Shown: positions 50,067 through 57,933 of the stretch, piece after piece
How positions within the stretch are numbered: the first letter of the stretch is position 1
Layout: each line of letters begins with the position of its first letter
Origin: a virus
IMG/VR virus record: IMGVR_UViG_3300020183_000077
Coordinates: 1-62,070 of that record
Length of the DNA stretch: 62,070 nt
Reading direction: 5' to 3' (one strand)
Program-made: the position numbers and the translations under genes
Notes under the pieces: generated by a model
The model's database searches: none
Told to the model about the DNA's origin: nothing
What the model saw: the letters and a program-made list of their open reading frames with translations, nothing else

Positions 50067-50667
50067 AAAACCTTTTATTGTTATTGATGATTTTTTACCA
50101 AAAACATATTTTGAAATGTTAAAAAAAGAAGTTTTTAGCACAAGGTTTACTTGGAATTATAGAGAAAACATTACATATAAAGATGATTCAAAAATCTTTG
50201 TTGACTGGGATAATTATTTTAATTCAAGTATCAATTCAGAATTTGGATTTTCTCATGAGATATATTATGATGGAGAATCTTTATCGCATTTGAATTTATT
50301 TTTATCTTCTTTTTTTGCTTCTCTTTTAGATGTTAGTAAAGCAAAAAAGATTTTAAGATCAAGAGTTGATATGGTAACATATTCTCCTGAAAAGTATAAA
50401 CATTTCCCTCATGTTGATTTTTATTTCCCACACATATCATCTGTATTTTACTTAACTGATTCTGATGCAGAAACTGTCATATATGATTTAAAATGTGATT
50501 CGTATCATGATATTTTAGGTATTGATATTAAAAGTTTAAAGGAGATTACTAAGGTAAAACCAAAGGAAAATCGTATTTTATTTTTTGATGGTTTATATCT
50601 TCATACTGGACATTCTCCCTCGCAATTTAAAAAGCGGGTTTTAATTAATACTAATCTTTTGAATTAA
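50056..50667 (+). CDS. 2OG-Fe(II) oxygenase family protein (5 of 5)
   Basis: 203 aa. FIVIDDFLPKTYFEMLKKEV is the usual prolyl-hydroxylase-like start; HFPHVDFYFPHISSVFYLTD supplies H-x-D, LYLHTGHSPSQFKKRV the distal His and Arg. ATG 50056 overlaps the previous gene by 11 bases. Adjacent tandem arrangement with 49485 suggests the two act together. Substrate unknown. Confidence 0.75.
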   Translation: MFLEKPFIVIDDFLPKTYFEMLKKEVFSTRFTWNYRENITYKDDSKIFVDWDNYFNSSINSEFGFSHEIYYDGESLSHLNLFLSSFFASLLDVSKAKKILRSRVDMVTYSPEKYKHFPHVDFYFPHISSVFYLTDSDAETVIYDLKCDSYHDILGIDIKSLKEITKVKPKENRILFFDGLYLHTGHSPSQFKKRVLINTNLLN

Positions 50668-51180
50668 ATGAACATTTTTGTAACCTCTCCTTGGCCTGCT
50701 GAAAGTGCTGTTTGCCTTCCTGATAAACACATCGTTAAGATGCCCTTAGAGTGCTGTCAAATGCTCTCCATTGTGGCATCGGACAAGTGGGGGTATGGGT
50801 ATGGTCCTTTGCTTAAGACGGATGGGACACCATATAAAACTGAGAAGGGAGCATTTCGCAATCATCCATGTACAAAGTGGGCAGCAGAGTCAATTCATAA
50901 TGCTTACTGGTTAATCAAGCATGGCATGAATTTGTGTGATGAATATGCTGTTCGTTATAACAAGGTCCATTCTTGTTACAATACTTTACTTCATGCCTAT
51001 TATTTGTTCCCAAAAGGTAAAATAAAGGAAGTAACACCGTTTGCGAGGGCAATGCCTGATGAGTATAAACTTGACACAAGCATTGACACTTTTACTGCTT
51101 ACAAGATGTATATCGCATCCAAACCTTGGGTTGCATCTAATTATCTTCGTATGCCAGAACGAAAACCTGATTGGATATAA
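50668..51180 (+). CDS. conserved cyanophage protein with DKH motif (170 aa)
   Basis: Starts MNIFVTSPWPAESAVCLPDK, with HIVKMPLECCQMLSIV and then HPCTKWAAESIHNAYWLIKH and KPDWI at the end. The pattern is well conserved across phages and I have seen it annotated as a pyrimidine-dimer glycosylase-related protein, but I cannot confirm that by motif, so the function is left open. Higher G+C and codon use than the oxygenase genes before it. Confidence 0.65.
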   Translation: MNIFVTSPWPAESAVCLPDKHIVKMPLECCQMLSIVASDKWGYGYGPLLKTDGTPYKTEKGAFRNHPCTKWAAESIHNAYWLIKHGMNLCDEYAVRYNKVHSCYNTLLHAYYLFPKGKIKEVTPFARAMPDEYKLDTSIDTFTAYKMYIASKPWVASNYLRMPERKPDWI

Positions 51181-51183
51181 AAA

Positions 51184-51513
51184 ATGAAAAAATGGATTAA
51201 AAGTCTTTTTGATTATAAATTTACATCTCATGATGAAGAAACAACAAAATACTTTATTGATAGAATTACTGGGAGTGAATATAACATTGCAGATTTGATA
51301 ATTTTACTATCAAATCAGATTGAAGAACTTGATGAAAAATACAAGAGTCTTCTTGTAGATATTAAAAGATTGGAAGAAGAAAACGTCGAACTGACAAATT
51401 CTTTATATGAGATTGAAAACAGATTAGAATCTAAAATTGACAAGATTCATCCTATTGTTTACAATTTGAGTGGAGATAAAAATCTAAGTAATTTTACTCT
51501 TGGAGATGCATGA
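51184..51513 (+). CDS. coiled-coil hypothetical protein (109 aa)
   Basis: Basic N terminus, then a long heptad-rich helix (IEELDEKYKSLLVDIKRLEE, ENVELTNSLYEIENRLESKI). Overlaps talC by ATGA. Function unknown. Confidence 0.65.
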   Translation: MKKWIKSLFDYKFTSHDEETTKYFIDRITGSEYNIADLIILLSNQIEELDEKYKSLLVDIKRLEEENVELTNSLYEIENRLESKIDKIHPIVYNLSGDKNLSNFTLGDA

Positions 51514-52166
51514 AAATTTTTCTAGATACTGCAGAAGTTGATATGATTGGTCCAGCATATGAAACTGGACTAATTGACGGTGTAACGACAAACCCAACTT
51601 TAATTATGAGAAGTGGGAGAGATCCAGTAGAAGTAATTAAAGAAATCTCTACTACCTTCACTTCCCTTCAATCCATTTCTGCTGAAGTAGTTGCTGATAC
51701 TGCTGAAGAAATGCTGGAGCAAGCACAAGCATTTAGTGGATTGTGGAATGTCACAATTAAAGTTCCTTGCACTGTGGAGGGACTCAAAGCATGTAGACAA
51801 CTTGCAAGTCAAGGCACACATGTCAATGTCACTTTGATTTTCTCGGTTGCACAAGCAATTCTTGCAGAAAAGGCAGGTGCAAAATATGTCTCTCCTTTTG
51901 TGGGAAGATGGTTGGATAATTCTGTTGATGGAATTGAATTAATTAAAAACATCAGACAAGCATATAGTGGGCAAGGTCAACTTTGTCTTACTAATATTCT
52001 TGCTGCTTCTCTTCGTGATGTAAGGCAAGTAGAAAAATGTGCCATGATGGGTGCAGATGTCGTGACTATTCCCCCAACCGTATTCTGGGGAATGTATAAA
52101 AATATCATGACTGAGAAAGGATTGGAACTATTTCAAAAAGATTGGGAGAAAGCAAATGGTCTATGA
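51510..52166 (+). CDS. talC: transaldolase TalC
   Basis: 218 aa, fructose-6-phosphate aldolase/transaldolase-C type. MKIFLDTAEVDMI, GVTTNPTLI, TIKVPCTVEG with Schiff-base Lys K84, VNVTLIFSVAQAILAEKAGA and VSPFVGRW are all present. In cyanophage infection it is thought to push carbon through the pentose phosphate pathway to supply NADPH and ribose for nucleotides, together with thyX. A known metabolic gene; overlaps on both sides. Confidence 0.95.
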   Translation: MKIFLDTAEVDMIGPAYETGLIDGVTTNPTLIMRSGRDPVEVIKEISTTFTSLQSISAEVVADTAEEMLEQAQAFSGLWNVTIKVPCTVEGLKACRQLASQGTHVNVTLIFSVAQAILAEKAGAKYVSPFVGRWLDNSVDGIELIKNIRQAYSGQGQLCLTNILAASLRDVRQVEKCAMMGADVVTIPPTVFWGMYKNIMTEKGLELFQKDWEKANGL

Positions 52167-52356
52167 ATCTTTGACAGAGTTTGAAAGAGCACTTGCTAGA
52201 TTTGGAGATAAAGTTCAATATATTGTTGGACTAGAAATCTCTGATAAAATGAGTCCAGAAACTGCATATCAAGAAATTAAAGATATGTTAAAAGAACTCA
52301 AAAAACTTCGCAAAAAAGAGAAAGAAAATTGGGAGAATGAAAATAGGGAAGAATAA
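52156..52356 (+). CDS. small helical protein (66 aa)
   Basis: Overlaps talC and the nitrilase-like gene region. Helical, Lys/Glu-rich C terminus (KDMLKELKKLRKKEKENWEN). Often next to talC in cyanophages, from memory. Function unknown. Confidence 0.6.
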   Translation: MVYESLTEFERALARFGDKVQYIVGLEISDKMSPETAYQEIKDMLKELKKLRKKEKENWENENREE

Positions 52357-52366
52357 TAATTTTACT

Positions 52367-53257
52367 ATGAATAACCTTAGGATTGCTGGGGCACAGATTC
52401 CAGTAAGTACAGATGTTCAATTCAATAAAAAAGAAATTTTAAAGTCTATTGATTGGGCTAAAAAAAATGAAGTCAATCATTTGTTGACACCAGAAGGTTC
52501 TTTATCTGGTTATACTCAAGATTGGATGGATAGATTTGACGAAATTGTAGAGGCAGAGAAAGAAATTCAAACCCACTTATCTGATTCTGGAGTCTTTTTG
52601 CATTTGGGCACTTTATTCAAGCAAGAAGAATTTCTTGGAAATATAAAAAGAAATCAAATTCGTCATTATGCTCCTTGGGGTCAGTTTATGGGAGCAACAA
52701 ATAAAACATATGCTGTTCCAGATATTGAAAAAGTTCTTCCGAGATCAAGACAGGATAACTTACAATTTGTTCCTTTATCGGAAGAAGATTTAAATCTTCT
52801 TGCAGTTGGCTTAATTTGTAACGATATGTGGGGTTCTTCTGAAGCAGGTGGAGAACCACTAACAACGCAGATAAAGAAAACAGGACAAGTTAGTTTAATA
52901 TTACACGCAACTAACGGCAGAAAGCATAGAGATGATGATTATCATTATGATGCATATAATGCATGGCATGATGGTTACTTAAGAATGGCAGCATTCAATA
53001 CAATCATTCCTATTTTAACTGTAGACTCTTGTGTTCCCTGGGACTGGAATCCAGAAAGTGATGTTCCTATTGATTTTTATCCCACATCAAGTGAAAGTGG
53101 GGTCATTGATTTTCTTGGATGGAAAACGGATGTACCAAGAAAAGGTCGTCAATATTTCTATTATGACTTAGATGTTTCTTTGCCACCATTCGCAAAAATT
53201 TACAAACACTTAGATGAGTGCAAAATGAAAGGTAAATATGTACCAACTTTAGAATAA
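52367..53257 (+). CDS. nitrilase-superfamily C-N hydrolase
   Basis: About 296 aa. NNLRIAGAQIPVSTDVQFNK start, then LLTPEGSLSGYTQDW (Glu about 42), GATNKTYAV (Lys about 114) and LICNDMWGSSEAGG (Cys about 152): the Glu-Lys-Cys triad of nitrilases and amidases, at typical spacing. It hydrolyses a carbon-nitrogen bond; the substrate is unknown and the motif context does not match a specific amidase. An in-frame ATG 52337 gives a 10-residue extension, but the family fold begins at LRIAGA, so 52367 is preferred. Confidence 0.8.
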   Translation: MNNLRIAGAQIPVSTDVQFNKKEILKSIDWAKKNEVNHLLTPEGSLSGYTQDWMDRFDEIVEAEKEIQTHLSDSGVFLHLGTLFKQEEFLGNIKRNQIRHYAPWGQFMGATNKTYAVPDIEKVLPRSRQDNLQFVPLSEEDLNLLAVGLICNDMWGSSEAGGEPLTTQIKKTGQVSLILHATNGRKHRDDDYHYDAYNAWHDGYLRMAAFNTIIPILTVDSCVPWDWNPESDVPIDFYPTSSESGVIDFLGWKTDVPRKGRQYFYYDLDVSLPPFAKIYKHLDECKMKGKYVPTLE

Positions 53258-53262
53258 CTCTT

Positions 53263-53415
53263 ATGGATTCATTAAAAATAATTCAAAATGAAGATGGGTC
53301 GTTCGCAATGGACTGGGACCCGCAAGACTCGAAATGGTCTTGGTTGAATGGGTTGACTTCGAAGGAGATACAAGTTATCATGGAGCAAGCAATTAAAGAT
53401 TATGAGCATGATTGA
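53263..53415 (+). CDS. small acidic hypothetical protein (50 aa)
   Basis: ATG 53263 to TGA 53415, Trp/Asp-rich (MDWDPQDSKWSWLNGLTSKE). Overlaps the next gene by 14 bases. Function unknown. Confidence 0.55.
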   Translation: MDSLKIIQNEDGSFAMDWDPQDSKWSWLNGLTSKEIQVIMEQAIKDYEHD

Positions 53416-54271
53416 TTATAAGAGGTATTCTCTTGAACAACTTGAAAATTGGGTTCATGATGTGATGTCTTCTGATGTAGTAGCACCAGAAGAAATTTAC
53501 GATACTATTCTTAGCGTGGTTGAAGAAAATTACCACATTTATAAAGAGCAAGCATCTAAAGCAAGTGAACTTCTTGCTCTTTTGAATGGTAATGGACAAT
53601 CACATGAAGATGTCTTGAAAGAAAGAGAATATTACGAACCTTCTATGCCACCTTGGGGTCATAGTGATTTAGAGTATGGAATTCACAATTCATTCTTGAC
53701 TCAAGACCGCAACAGTAATTTTCCAAAAGAAAATACTGTATGTGATAAAGATGACCCTTCACCAGAATGTAAGAGTGCTTGGAATTCTTTTTGGTATGAT
53801 AATTATGACCCAAATCAATATACTGAACAAGAACTGAATGCAATGTGCGATAAAGCAGAACTTGATGCTGAAATAGAAAAAATTAAACAAGAGGGTGGTT
53901 ATGGATGGACACCAGAAGTAACTGAGGAAAAACATTCTAAGTATTATTATGATTACACGAGGAATGATATTGACCGAAAAAATCCATTCTTGAAGAATTG
54001 TATTTACGAATCACCTAATGGTGGGAAAACAATTTATTCTCGTGAGTTTGGAAAAACAGAAAAAACTTTAGTTAAAGATGAAACTCCAAAGAAGTGGATT
54101 CTTCCTGTTGAACAATCTGTTGTTGATGGTGTAGATGATTATTATGTTAGTTTTCCTGATGATTTGCTAGAAGCAGCAAATTTAAAGGAAGGAGATAAAG
54201 TGGAATGGATTGACAATGGTAATGGATCTTATACCTTGAGAAAAATAGTTATTGCATATCATCCAGTTTGA
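53402..54271 (+). CDS. hypothetical protein with C-terminal AbrB-like domain (289 aa)
   Basis: N terminus helical (YSLEQLENWVHDVMSSDVVA). The last 45 residues (VDDYYVSFPDDLLEAANLKE, GDKVEWIDNGNGSYTLRKI) match the swapped-hairpin AbrB/SpoVT fold used by AbrB regulators and MazE antitoxins. In the middle a Tyr/Asp/Glu-rich region with several charged segments is found. A DNA-binding or protein-binding regulator is plausible. No toxin gene is adjacent. Confidence 0.65.
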   Translation: MSMIDYKRYSLEQLENWVHDVMSSDVVAPEEIYDTILSVVEENYHIYKEQASKASELLALLNGNGQSHEDVLKEREYYEPSMPPWGHSDLEYGIHNSFLTQDRNSNFPKENTVCDKDDPSPECKSAWNSFWYDNYDPNQYTEQELNAMCDKAELDAEIEKIKQEGGYGWTPEVTEEKHSKYYYDYTRNDIDRKNPFLKNCIYESPNGGKTIYSREFGKTEKTLVKDETPKKWILPVEQSVVDGVDDYYVSFPDDLLEAANLKEGDKVEWIDNGNGSYTLRKIVIAYHPV

Positions 54272-54330
54272 GATCAATTTGCTTTTATTAACTAAATTTG
54301 CTAAAATAACTAATTTTTGGAGGAATTAAG

Positions 54331-54585
54331 ATGCTTGATAATTTTGCAGATGAAACACATGCAAGAGAATGGTTGACTGAGTTTGATGGTAAAGTAGATG
54401 AATATGTTCATTGCTTTAACACTGTTAGAAATAAACTCTTTGCTGAGTTTGATTCAAATACACAAGTAAATGCACATGTAGTTCCAGTTATCCGTGATAT
54501 TACTAATTTGTTAATTGCTACTACTAATAACAAAATCATTAAAAAATACGAAGGACTTTATCCAGATAATTATGGCACTATCTAA
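54331..54585 (+). CDS. hypothetical protein (84 aa)
   Basis: Good RBS (GGAGG, 9 bases upstream). Helical (THAREWLTEFDGKVDEYVHC). Overlaps the next gene by 14 bases. Function unknown. Confidence 0.65.
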   Translation: MLDNFADETHAREWLTEFDGKVDEYVHCFNTVRNKLFAEFDSNTQVNAHVVPVIRDITNLLIATTNNKIIKKYEGLYPDNYGTI

Positions 54586-54802
54586 ATCTGTAGAAGATTC
54601 ACTTAAAGAAGCAGAAGCAAGTCTGCGTAATGCACTTGCTTATGCTGCACGTCAAGAACGTCCAATGGTTTGTAGTATAATTGCAGACTTGATTAGTCGA
54701 ATTGAATCACTTCAAAGCACTGATGCTATTCTTGATAAACTAGAAAATCGTAAACCAGGAGACACTGGTTTCTTTGGAACTATGTTTGGTAAAGATGACT
54801 AA
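54572..54802 (+). CDS. small helical protein (76 aa)
   Basis: ATG 54572, preferred over an upstream frame extension. ALSKSVEDSLKEAEASLRNA and an Arg/Asp/Glu-rich C terminus. Overlaps the next gene. Function unknown. Confidence 0.6.
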   Translation: MALSKSVEDSLKEAEASLRNALAYAARQERPMVCSIIADLISRIESLQSTDAILDKLENRKPGDTGFFGTMFGKDD

Positions 54803-55109
54803 CCTAATCAACAAACTACTTGCCATTTTTAATCTCAAACTTGTATCTACTAAACCTAATACAAGGTTGGTAAAGGAAACTGTAAAGTTTTTGAATCAAC
54901 ATAAAGATTATTGGAATGATGATGTTTTTTTCCCTCCTTATGTTGGAGATATTAACTATGTCCAAGAATGGGTGGAAGATGAGTTTCCGCAAGTTTCTGG
55001 TAAGACTTATGTTTGCGAACGAGTATTGGGAATAGAAGACAAGTATTATGATTATGAAGGAGATATATTTACTTCACAACAACTTCAAGAGAAATTGAAA
55101 AATGACTGA
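54795..55109 (+). CDS. hypothetical protein (104 aa)
   Basis: ATG 54795. Contains FLNQHKDYWNDDVFFPPYVG and TYVCERVLGIEDKYYDYEGD. Overlaps the previous and next genes by 8 bases each. Function unknown. Confidence 0.6.
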   Translation: MTNLINKLLAIFNLKLVSTKPNTRLVKETVKFLNQHKDYWNDDVFFPPYVGDINYVQEWVEDEFPQVSGKTYVCERVLGIEDKYYDYEGDIFTSQQLQEKLKND

Positions 55110-55470
55110 AGAATCTAAAAACAAAAAAGATTTCATGAAATCCATGCAGGAATGGTGGGACTCTGATGCTTGCAAAGAACTTCAAAAGGCAAATGAAGAA
55201 TCAAAGCAACGAGCAGTAGGAAAGTATTTTATGCTTTCTGAATCTGATAAACTTGATATGGTTCAGGCAATCTGCTACATTTTGTGTAAGGCAGAAAGTG
55301 AAGGAACGAGTCATCGTGGTCTTCAAGATGCTCTAGGACTCTATCCTGCAGGTTTCTGGATTGATGGTCTCATGGAGGTTCATAATGCCCTGTGGGAGTA
55401 TTATCACGACGAGAAAAAAGAAAAACAACTCAAAGATGATCTAAATGCACTGGATGACTTTATTAAGTAA
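55102..55470 (+). CDS. conserved hypothetical protein (122 aa)
   Basis: Lys/Glu-rich N terminus, then KLDMVQAICYILCKAESEGT and LYPAGFWIDGLMEVHNALWE. All helical. No family recognised; regular presence in cyanomyoviruses is from memory. Confidence 0.65.
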   Translation: MTEESKNKKDFMKSMQEWWDSDACKELQKANEESKQRAVGKYFMLSESDKLDMVQAICYILCKAESEGTSHRGLQDALGLYPAGFWIDGLMEVHNALWEYYHDEKKEKQLKDDLNALDDFIK

Positions 55471-55522
55471 TGTAACGTGATCCCGAAGAAAACATTAAGT
55501 TAATAGATACTAATGTATTATA

Positions 55523-55765
55523 ATGCTAACATTTAGAAACATCGCAAACGACCCTATGACCCTTGCAAAGACTGGACCCGAAACTCTTTCACAAGAAGAG
55601 TGGAACGAACTTGTAGCACTTAAAGACGCTATTAACCAAAATCCAGCTGCAGTTCATCCTGATAAGATGGAACTCTTCACTAAACTTCTTGTCAAATCTT
55701 GGGATGCAAAATGTGAACCTACCAATACAAGTGTGTGGAGAACTGGTCACCCATTAGAAGAATGA
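55523..55765 (+). CDS. hypothetical protein (80 aa)
   Basis: MLTFRNIANDPMTLAKTGPE then LSQEEWNELVALKDAINQNP. Helical, polar. Overlaps a small coiled-coil gene by ATGATG. Function unknown. Confidence 0.6.
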   Translation: MLTFRNIANDPMTLAKTGPETLSQEEWNELVALKDAINQNPAAVHPDKMELFTKLLVKSWDAKCEPTNTSVWRTGHPLEE

Positions 55766-55905
55766 TGGAAAAAACTGTAGAGCAACTTCTAAAAGAATTA
55801 GAAGAACTTAAAATACGAGTTGCAATTTTAGAAGAAGATACTAAAGTACTTCAAGTGCAACTTGATTTAACACAGGAATCAATAGATGCAGTATTTGACC
55901 TCTGA
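55762..55905 (+). CDS. small coiled-coil protein (47 aa)
   Basis: Starts ATGATG at 55762/55765, giving 47 or 46 residues. Nearly one continuous helix (VEQLLKELEELKIRVAILEE). The late box follows its stop, so it ends the early block. Function unknown. Confidence 0.55.
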   Translation: MMEKTVEQLLKELEELKIRVAILEEDTKVLQVQLDLTQESIDAVFDL

Positions 55906-55933
55906 TAAATAATAGAAGGTATTTTTGTAGTTA
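55904..55933 (+). promoter_or_regulatory. late promoter of the CTS gene cluster
   Basis: GATAAATA (55904-55911), then TTTTTGTAGTTA (55922-55933) immediately before ATG 55935. Confidence 0.55.
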
Positions 55934-55934
55934 A

Positions 55935-56795
55935 ATGCTTTCTGAAGGTAGAAAAAGAGACACAGCGGCAAATGCGATATTAGGACTTGCATTTGCTGCT
56001 AATGCCGCACAATCCCCAGAAGACTTTGTAAGATCTGGTCATATTGAATCTCCAGGTGTCGTTCAGATGCAGAGAACCTTTGGAAATCCAAGAAAGAAAC
56101 CAAAAGATTTGGATAAAGAACCAGTAACAAGAAGAGGAATTAAATTAAAAGAAGGAAAGACTTTTAAACAGTTCTTAGAAGAAGCATATTTGATTGAAGC
56201 AAGAAGATTCGTTACAAGAGATGAGGCACAATCAAAGTTTGATAAACTTTCTCCAGAAGAGAGAGAAAAAAGAGAGCTTAGAAATTCTGGAGCAAATCAC
56301 GGTGGGTGGGGAACTAAATTAAAAGATTCACTTAAAAAACAAAGGAAAAGAAGATCTCAAAGATTGAAACCACTAACACAAAATGAATTGGAAACTCACG
56401 CGAAAAGAACTTTAAGAAAAAATCCAAATGAACTAGCTGCTATTGCAGCAGATCGTGAAGAAGATGCAAGAGAGAAACAAAAAGCAGCAGCAAGAAGATT
56501 AACGAAAAAAACTGGAACCAAACACGTTGAAGATCATATTCAACCACTTCAACAAGATAAAAGAAAACCAGAAAATAGAGAACGATTTGAAAAAATAACT
56601 CCCAGTGATGCTTCATCAAATATACAAGTTACATCAGAACCAAAAAATTTAAGAAAGGGATCTAAACCACCTAGAATAGGGCAACGTGGTCACGGTACAA
56701 CAAGATCTGGTGCAATTAAACAAAGACTTGATAAAGCACAAAAGTTTTCAGATAAACTGGACAACCTTGTAAAACAAATAAAATCTGAAAGATAA
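55935..56795 (+). CDS. CTS-bearing HNH-type nuclease-like virion protein (286 aa)
   Basis: Residues 75-90 (KTFKQFLEEAYLIEAR) match the T4 capsid-targeting sequence type MKTYQEFIAEA but lie inside the protein, after a 74-residue N-terminal region. The C-terminal half is very basic. Residues about 195-245 look like an HNH core: KHVEDHIQPL, SNIQVTSEPKNLRKG, giving Asp-His, Asn and a second Asn in the usual spacing. A nuclease packaged in the head and injected with DNA is plausible; the link is inference. First gene of the CTS cluster; a late promoter is directly upstream. Confidence 0.6.
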   Translation: MLSEGRKRDTAANAILGLAFAANAAQSPEDFVRSGHIESPGVVQMQRTFGNPRKKPKDLDKEPVTRRGIKLKEGKTFKQFLEEAYLIEARRFVTRDEAQSKFDKLSPEEREKRELRNSGANHGGWGTKLKDSLKKQRKRRSQRLKPLTQNELETHAKRTLRKNPNELAAIAADREEDAREKQKAAARRLTKKTGTKHVEDHIQPLQQDKRKPENRERFEKITPSDASSNIQVTSEPKNLRKGSKPPRIGQRGHGTTRSGAIKQRLDKAQKFSDKLDNLVKQIKSER

Positions 56796-56798
56796 ATA
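56791..56798 (+). promoter_or_regulatory. putative late promoter
   Basis: GATAAATA followed by AATAAAAAA, the same longer sequence as before 58804; 21 bases before ATG 56820. Confidence 0.55.
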
Positions 56799-56819
56799 AA
56801 TAAAAAAGTCATAAAAAAG

Positions 56820-57284
56820 ATGAAGACCTTTAGAGAGTTTCTAGAAGAAGCATATCTCGTTGAGATGCGTAAAGAGGATGAAGTTAAAGGAGAAACTAAA
56901 ACTCCTCTTTATGTAAGTAAAACTTCTGGAAGAGTTGTGAAGAACCCTGAGACTGGTCGTTCAGAAGTTAAGAAATCAACAAGAACATCACTATCACCAA
57001 GAGCAGCAACTGGTAGAATGAAGCAGGGTATGAAAGACCCAACCAATCCTTATTCTGGTGGTATTGATATGCCTGGTGCTACTAGACACGCACACGGTGG
57101 TGGTGGAAGTGGAGCAAAAGCACCTGGAAGAAAGAGAGGTGTTGGTAAGATAGAACAGCAGAAAATTGATAAAGAAGTAAGAGATAGAGGTGAAAGACCA
57201 TTTAGTGCAGGTGCATCACCAGCAGAAAAAGTTGAATTGAGAAGAGCACAAAGAAGACGTTCGACTGGTAGTGGATATCGATGA
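56820..57284 (+). CDS. CTS-tagged basic internal-head protein (154 aa)
   Basis: N terminus MKTFREFLEEAYLVE is a capsid-targeting sequence; a prohead protease site of the L-x-E type would release the mature part. The rest is basic and Gly/Ser/Arg-rich (AHGGGGSGAKAPGRKRGVGK; RRAQRRRSTGSGYR) and could bind DNA. No enzyme fold is seen. Coupled to the next gene by ATGA. Confidence 0.7.
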   Translation: MKTFREFLEEAYLVEMRKEDEVKGETKTPLYVSKTSGRVVKNPETGRSEVKKSTRTSLSPRAATGRMKQGMKDPTNPYSGGIDMPGATRHAHGGGGSGAKAPGRKRGVGKIEQQKIDKEVRDRGERPFSAGASPAEKVELRRAQRRRSTGSGYR

Positions 57285-57661
57285 AAACCTTTAGAGAGTT
57301 TCTAGAAGAAGCAAAGGCACCAAAACCTGATGCTCTAAAAACAATTCAAAGAAAAACAAAAGGAAGAACACCAGGAATGAAGTATGTTGTTCATACTACA
57401 AGTTCTGGTGATATTCGTGTAGATAACATTGAAGTTCCAGAGAATCAAAGAGGCAAGGGTATTGCAAAAAGAACATTTAAAGGACTTCATAACTATGCAG
57501 ATAAGATTGGCAAAAATGTTTCTTTAACTCCAGTTGCAAAACCAGGATATAAAGAAAAATTAGACAAGATGTATAGAAACCTAGGTTATCGGGACCGCAC
57601 ACCTTCAGATAACATTGCTGGTGCAGATACAATGATTCGCACACCCAAGGAGAAAAAATGA
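57281..57661 (+). CDS. CTS-tagged GNAT-family acetyltransferase (126 aa)
   Basis: N terminus MKTFREFLEEAKAPK is a CTS. Residues about 35-110 are a GNAT core: IRVDNIEVPENQRGKGIAKR (the Q/R-x-x-G-x-A acetyl-CoA loop), TFKGLHNYADKIG and KLDKMYRNLGYRDR. It would acetylate an amine using acetyl-CoA, potentially a host protein after injection. Short for GNAT but with the key loop. ATGA overlaps on both sides. Confidence 0.72.
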   Translation: MKTFREFLEEAKAPKPDALKTIQRKTKGRTPGMKYVVHTTSSGDIRVDNIEVPENQRGKGIAKRTFKGLHNYADKIGKNVSLTPVAKPGYKEKLDKMYRNLGYRDRTPSDNIAGADTMIRTPKEKK

Positions 57662-57933
57662 AGACATTTAAACAGTTTATTGCAGAAACAGATTTATCTG
57701 CTCTTGGTGCTGATATTGCAGCAAAAGCAAAAAGGGAAAAACCTGCTGTAAACAAACCAGATTTTGGTAGTAGTCAGAGTGAACCAAAGGCACCAACTAA
57801 TGCTGCTCCCGTTGTCGCATCTGCTGTAAATCGAGCAACTGGTGGGTATGCTGGTGCTGTTGCAAATACTGCAAAAAATGTAGTTAATACTGCAACAAAG
57901 TCAGTTGTTCGTGGAGCATTTAGAAGAGTATGA
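57658..57933 (+). CDS. CTS-tagged Ala-rich internal-head protein (91 aa)
   Basis: MKTFKQFIAETDLSALG is a CTS. The remainder is Ala/Val/Pro-rich and low in complexity (AAPVVASAVNRATGGYAGAV), ending in a basic FRRV. Likely packaged or injected; function unknown. Coupled by ATGA overlaps to both neighbours. Confidence 0.65.
   Translation: MKTFKQFIAETDLSALGADIAAKAKREKPAVNKPDFGSSQSEPKAPTNAAPVVASAVNRATGGYAGAVANTAKNVVNTATKSVVRGAFRRV

Noticed and set aside
50668-51180. Pyrimidine-dimer glycosylase (T4 DenV type)
   Set aside because: The start and motifs do not match T4 endonuclease V; the name is remembered from annotations, not supported by visible catalytic residues.
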